Below, in pieces: positions 14,084 through 15,120 of a stretch of 15,120 nt of DNA (positions are counted from its first letter, which is position 1; every line of letters begins with the position of its first letter). The position numbers were made by a program, and so were the translations under genes. Where the stretch lies: assembly GCA_043751715.1 (NCBI GenBank), contig JAYUZO010000197.1, positions 1 through 15,120 on the forward strand, given 5' to 3'. Source of the stretch: JAAFHS01 sp043751715 (GTDB lineage Bacteria; Pseudomonadota; Alphaproteobacteria; Rhodobacterales; Rhodobacteraceae). A model generated the notes under the pieces. The model was not told the DNA's origin. It did no database searches and saw nothing but the letters and a program-made list of their open reading frames with translations.

Positions 14084-15120
14084 TCAGGGGTTTTGTGCAA
14101 ACCATGCAAGGCCAAGACCCGCCTTGCCACCACGGCCTTCAATCTCGGCCTGAATCAGCGGCATCAGATCACCCGACAGCTTGCCATCCTGTGCAATCGC
14201 CGTCGTCAGTGGATCATCCGATGCGATCACCACAATCAGATGCGGCTGTGGTGACGTGGCTGTGCTGGCCGCCAGCCCGAAACTGAACGTCGCCGACCCG
14301 TCGGGCTGGTTGGACAACTGCCCCGTCAGGTTGAACACGCGCCCATCCGGTGTGATCAGCGCCATCCATGTCGGACGGCCCCGCCGTTCGCGGATTTGCC
14401 CCACCACAAAACCGCCCGGTGCCAAGGCATCACTGTCCAGCGTCACTGTCGGCGCGGGTGCGCCAAGCGCCTGTACCGCCCGCGCCACCGTCAGCGCCGG
14501 GCATTGCGCATCATTCACCACCCGGTCTTTCACATCCGGCTTGCTGCCAAACGCCGTTTCATAGGCTGCGGGCAGGGCTGCAAAGGCCCCGGCCTTGGTT
14601 GAATACCCCTCAATCATCCCAGCCAAAGCCCCGGCATCAACGCGCGATGCATAGCTGCAGGTATCGTCGCCAAAGCCCGACAGGAAGGATTCCCGTGTGG
14701 CAGGTGCATCCGGGTCAGGCGTTTCGTCTGGGTCAACTGCCGGTGTCCCATCATCCGGCGTCGGTGTCGGTTCGGGATCAGTAACCGCAACCTCGGATCC
14801 TGCACCGCCAAAATATCCCTGCTGCCAGGCAAACCCCGCACCCGCCCCAATCAGGGCCAAAACAAGCAAGGCCATGACCACCCCGCCCCCACCTGATTTT
14901 TCAACCGTGGGGACCGGGCCTGCCGACATAACGCCGGGGCTGCCCGATGCCGAAATCACCCGGCCCGGCGGCTGCGCGAGGCCAGTTGTGGGTTGAGCCC
15001 CACCCAGTAGCGGATTGCTGTAAGGTACCTGTGATGTGCCGCCCGGCATGCCAATGCCGGATATCTGCCCCGGCGGAATGGACTGCGGATAGCCTGTTTG
15101 CTGCGGCGGGTAACCTGTTT
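14084..15120 (-). CDS. C-terminal part of a single-pass membrane protein, possibly a Ser/Thr kinase-like receptor; 5' end outside window
   Basis: The reverse frame is open from the TGA at 14084 to the window edge, so the ATG at 15049 is probably internal: 23 further in-frame codons continue the same Pro/Gln/Gly-rich composition, including two TGYP units. Counting from that ATG, residues 1-55 are a low-complexity linker, about 56-76 a single membrane helix (VVMALLVLALIGAGAGFAW), about 85-118 an Asp/Pro/Thr-rich spacer, and 120-321 a folded domain with cysteines in DTCSYAS and DAQCPAL. The layout (linker, helix, Pro-rich spacer, sensor-like domain) matches bacterial Ser/Thr protein kinases, and a similar tail is known to me from roseobacter kinases, but no kinase motif is inside the window. 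The call is an inference. Confidence 0.8.
   Translation of the reverse strand, partial: TGYPPQQTGYPQSIPPGQISGIGMPGGTSQVPYSNPLLGGAQPTTGLAQPPGRVISASGSPGVMSAGPVPTVEKSGGGGVVMALLVLALIGAGAGFAWQQGYFGGAGSEVAVTDPEPTPTPDDGTPAVDPDETPDPDAPATRESFLSGFGDDTCSYASRVDAGALAGMIEGYSTKAGAFAALPAAYETAFGSKPDVKDRVVNDAQCPALTVARAVQALGAPAPTVTLDSDALAPGGFVVGQIRERRGRPTWMALITPDGRVFNLTGQLSNQPDGSATFSFGLAASTATSPQPHLIVVIASDDPLTTAIAQDGKLSGDLMPLIQAEIEGRGGKAGLGLAWFAQNP

Noticed and set aside
1..15120. Defence system, prophage, integron, CRISPR array or insertion sequence
   Set aside because: No repeats arranged as an array, no transposase, integrase or nuclease-like proteins, and no long terminal inverted repeats; the genes are conserved housekeeping genes.

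Overview
The window is a GC-rich alphaproteobacterial chromosome segment. It is most likely from the Rhodobacteraceae (Roseobacter group), judging by protein style, the SecA and MutT sequences, and the gene order secA / parvulin-type isomerase / argJ / mutT next to infB-ylxR-nusA-rimP. This placement is inferred from recognised proteins; no 16S or other marker is present. The content is mostly housekeeping. I see no mobile element, CRISPR array, tRNA, rRNA or foreign island, and no stretch over 300 bases lacks a gene.

Layout. Positions 1-743 (minus) hold the N-terminal part of a Pro/Ala-rich membrane-anchored protein of unknown function, of the type often labelled 'translocase' beside secA. 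Next is secA (minus, 875-3565). Divergent from secA is a plus-strand cluster of four: a secreted parvulin-type peptidyl-prolyl isomerase, argJ (arginine biosynthesis), mutT (Nudix; overlaps argJ by 4 nt from a TTG start) and an unrecognised 46-residue ORF. A strong bidirectional intrinsic terminator (6612-6641) separates this cluster from the convergent minus-strand operon.

The minus-strand operon reads rimP - nusA - ylxR/L7Ae fusion - infB (12148 down to 6658). This is the classical ribosome-maturation / transcription-elongation / translation-initiation operon. It has a recognisable promoter (12238-12266) and a leader of about 80 nt. The leader carries an intrinsic-terminator hairpin 18 nt before the rimP start. 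An upstream hairpin could pair with that terminator as an anti-terminator. This attenuator-like leader is the most interesting element of the window. It resembles in position and kind the putative rimP-leader attenuators reported for alphaproteobacteria.

Upstream of rimP is a proline iminopeptidase gene (pip, minus), possibly leaderless. It is divergent from ubiG (plus), the ubiquinone-pathway O-methyltransferase. A 12-bp palindrome lies between ubiG and the last gene (14084 to the edge, minus). That gene encodes the C-terminal part of a single-pass membrane protein with a Pro-rich juxtamembrane region. Its organisation resembles the extracytoplasmic half of a bacterial Ser/Thr kinase, but no kinase domain is visible here.
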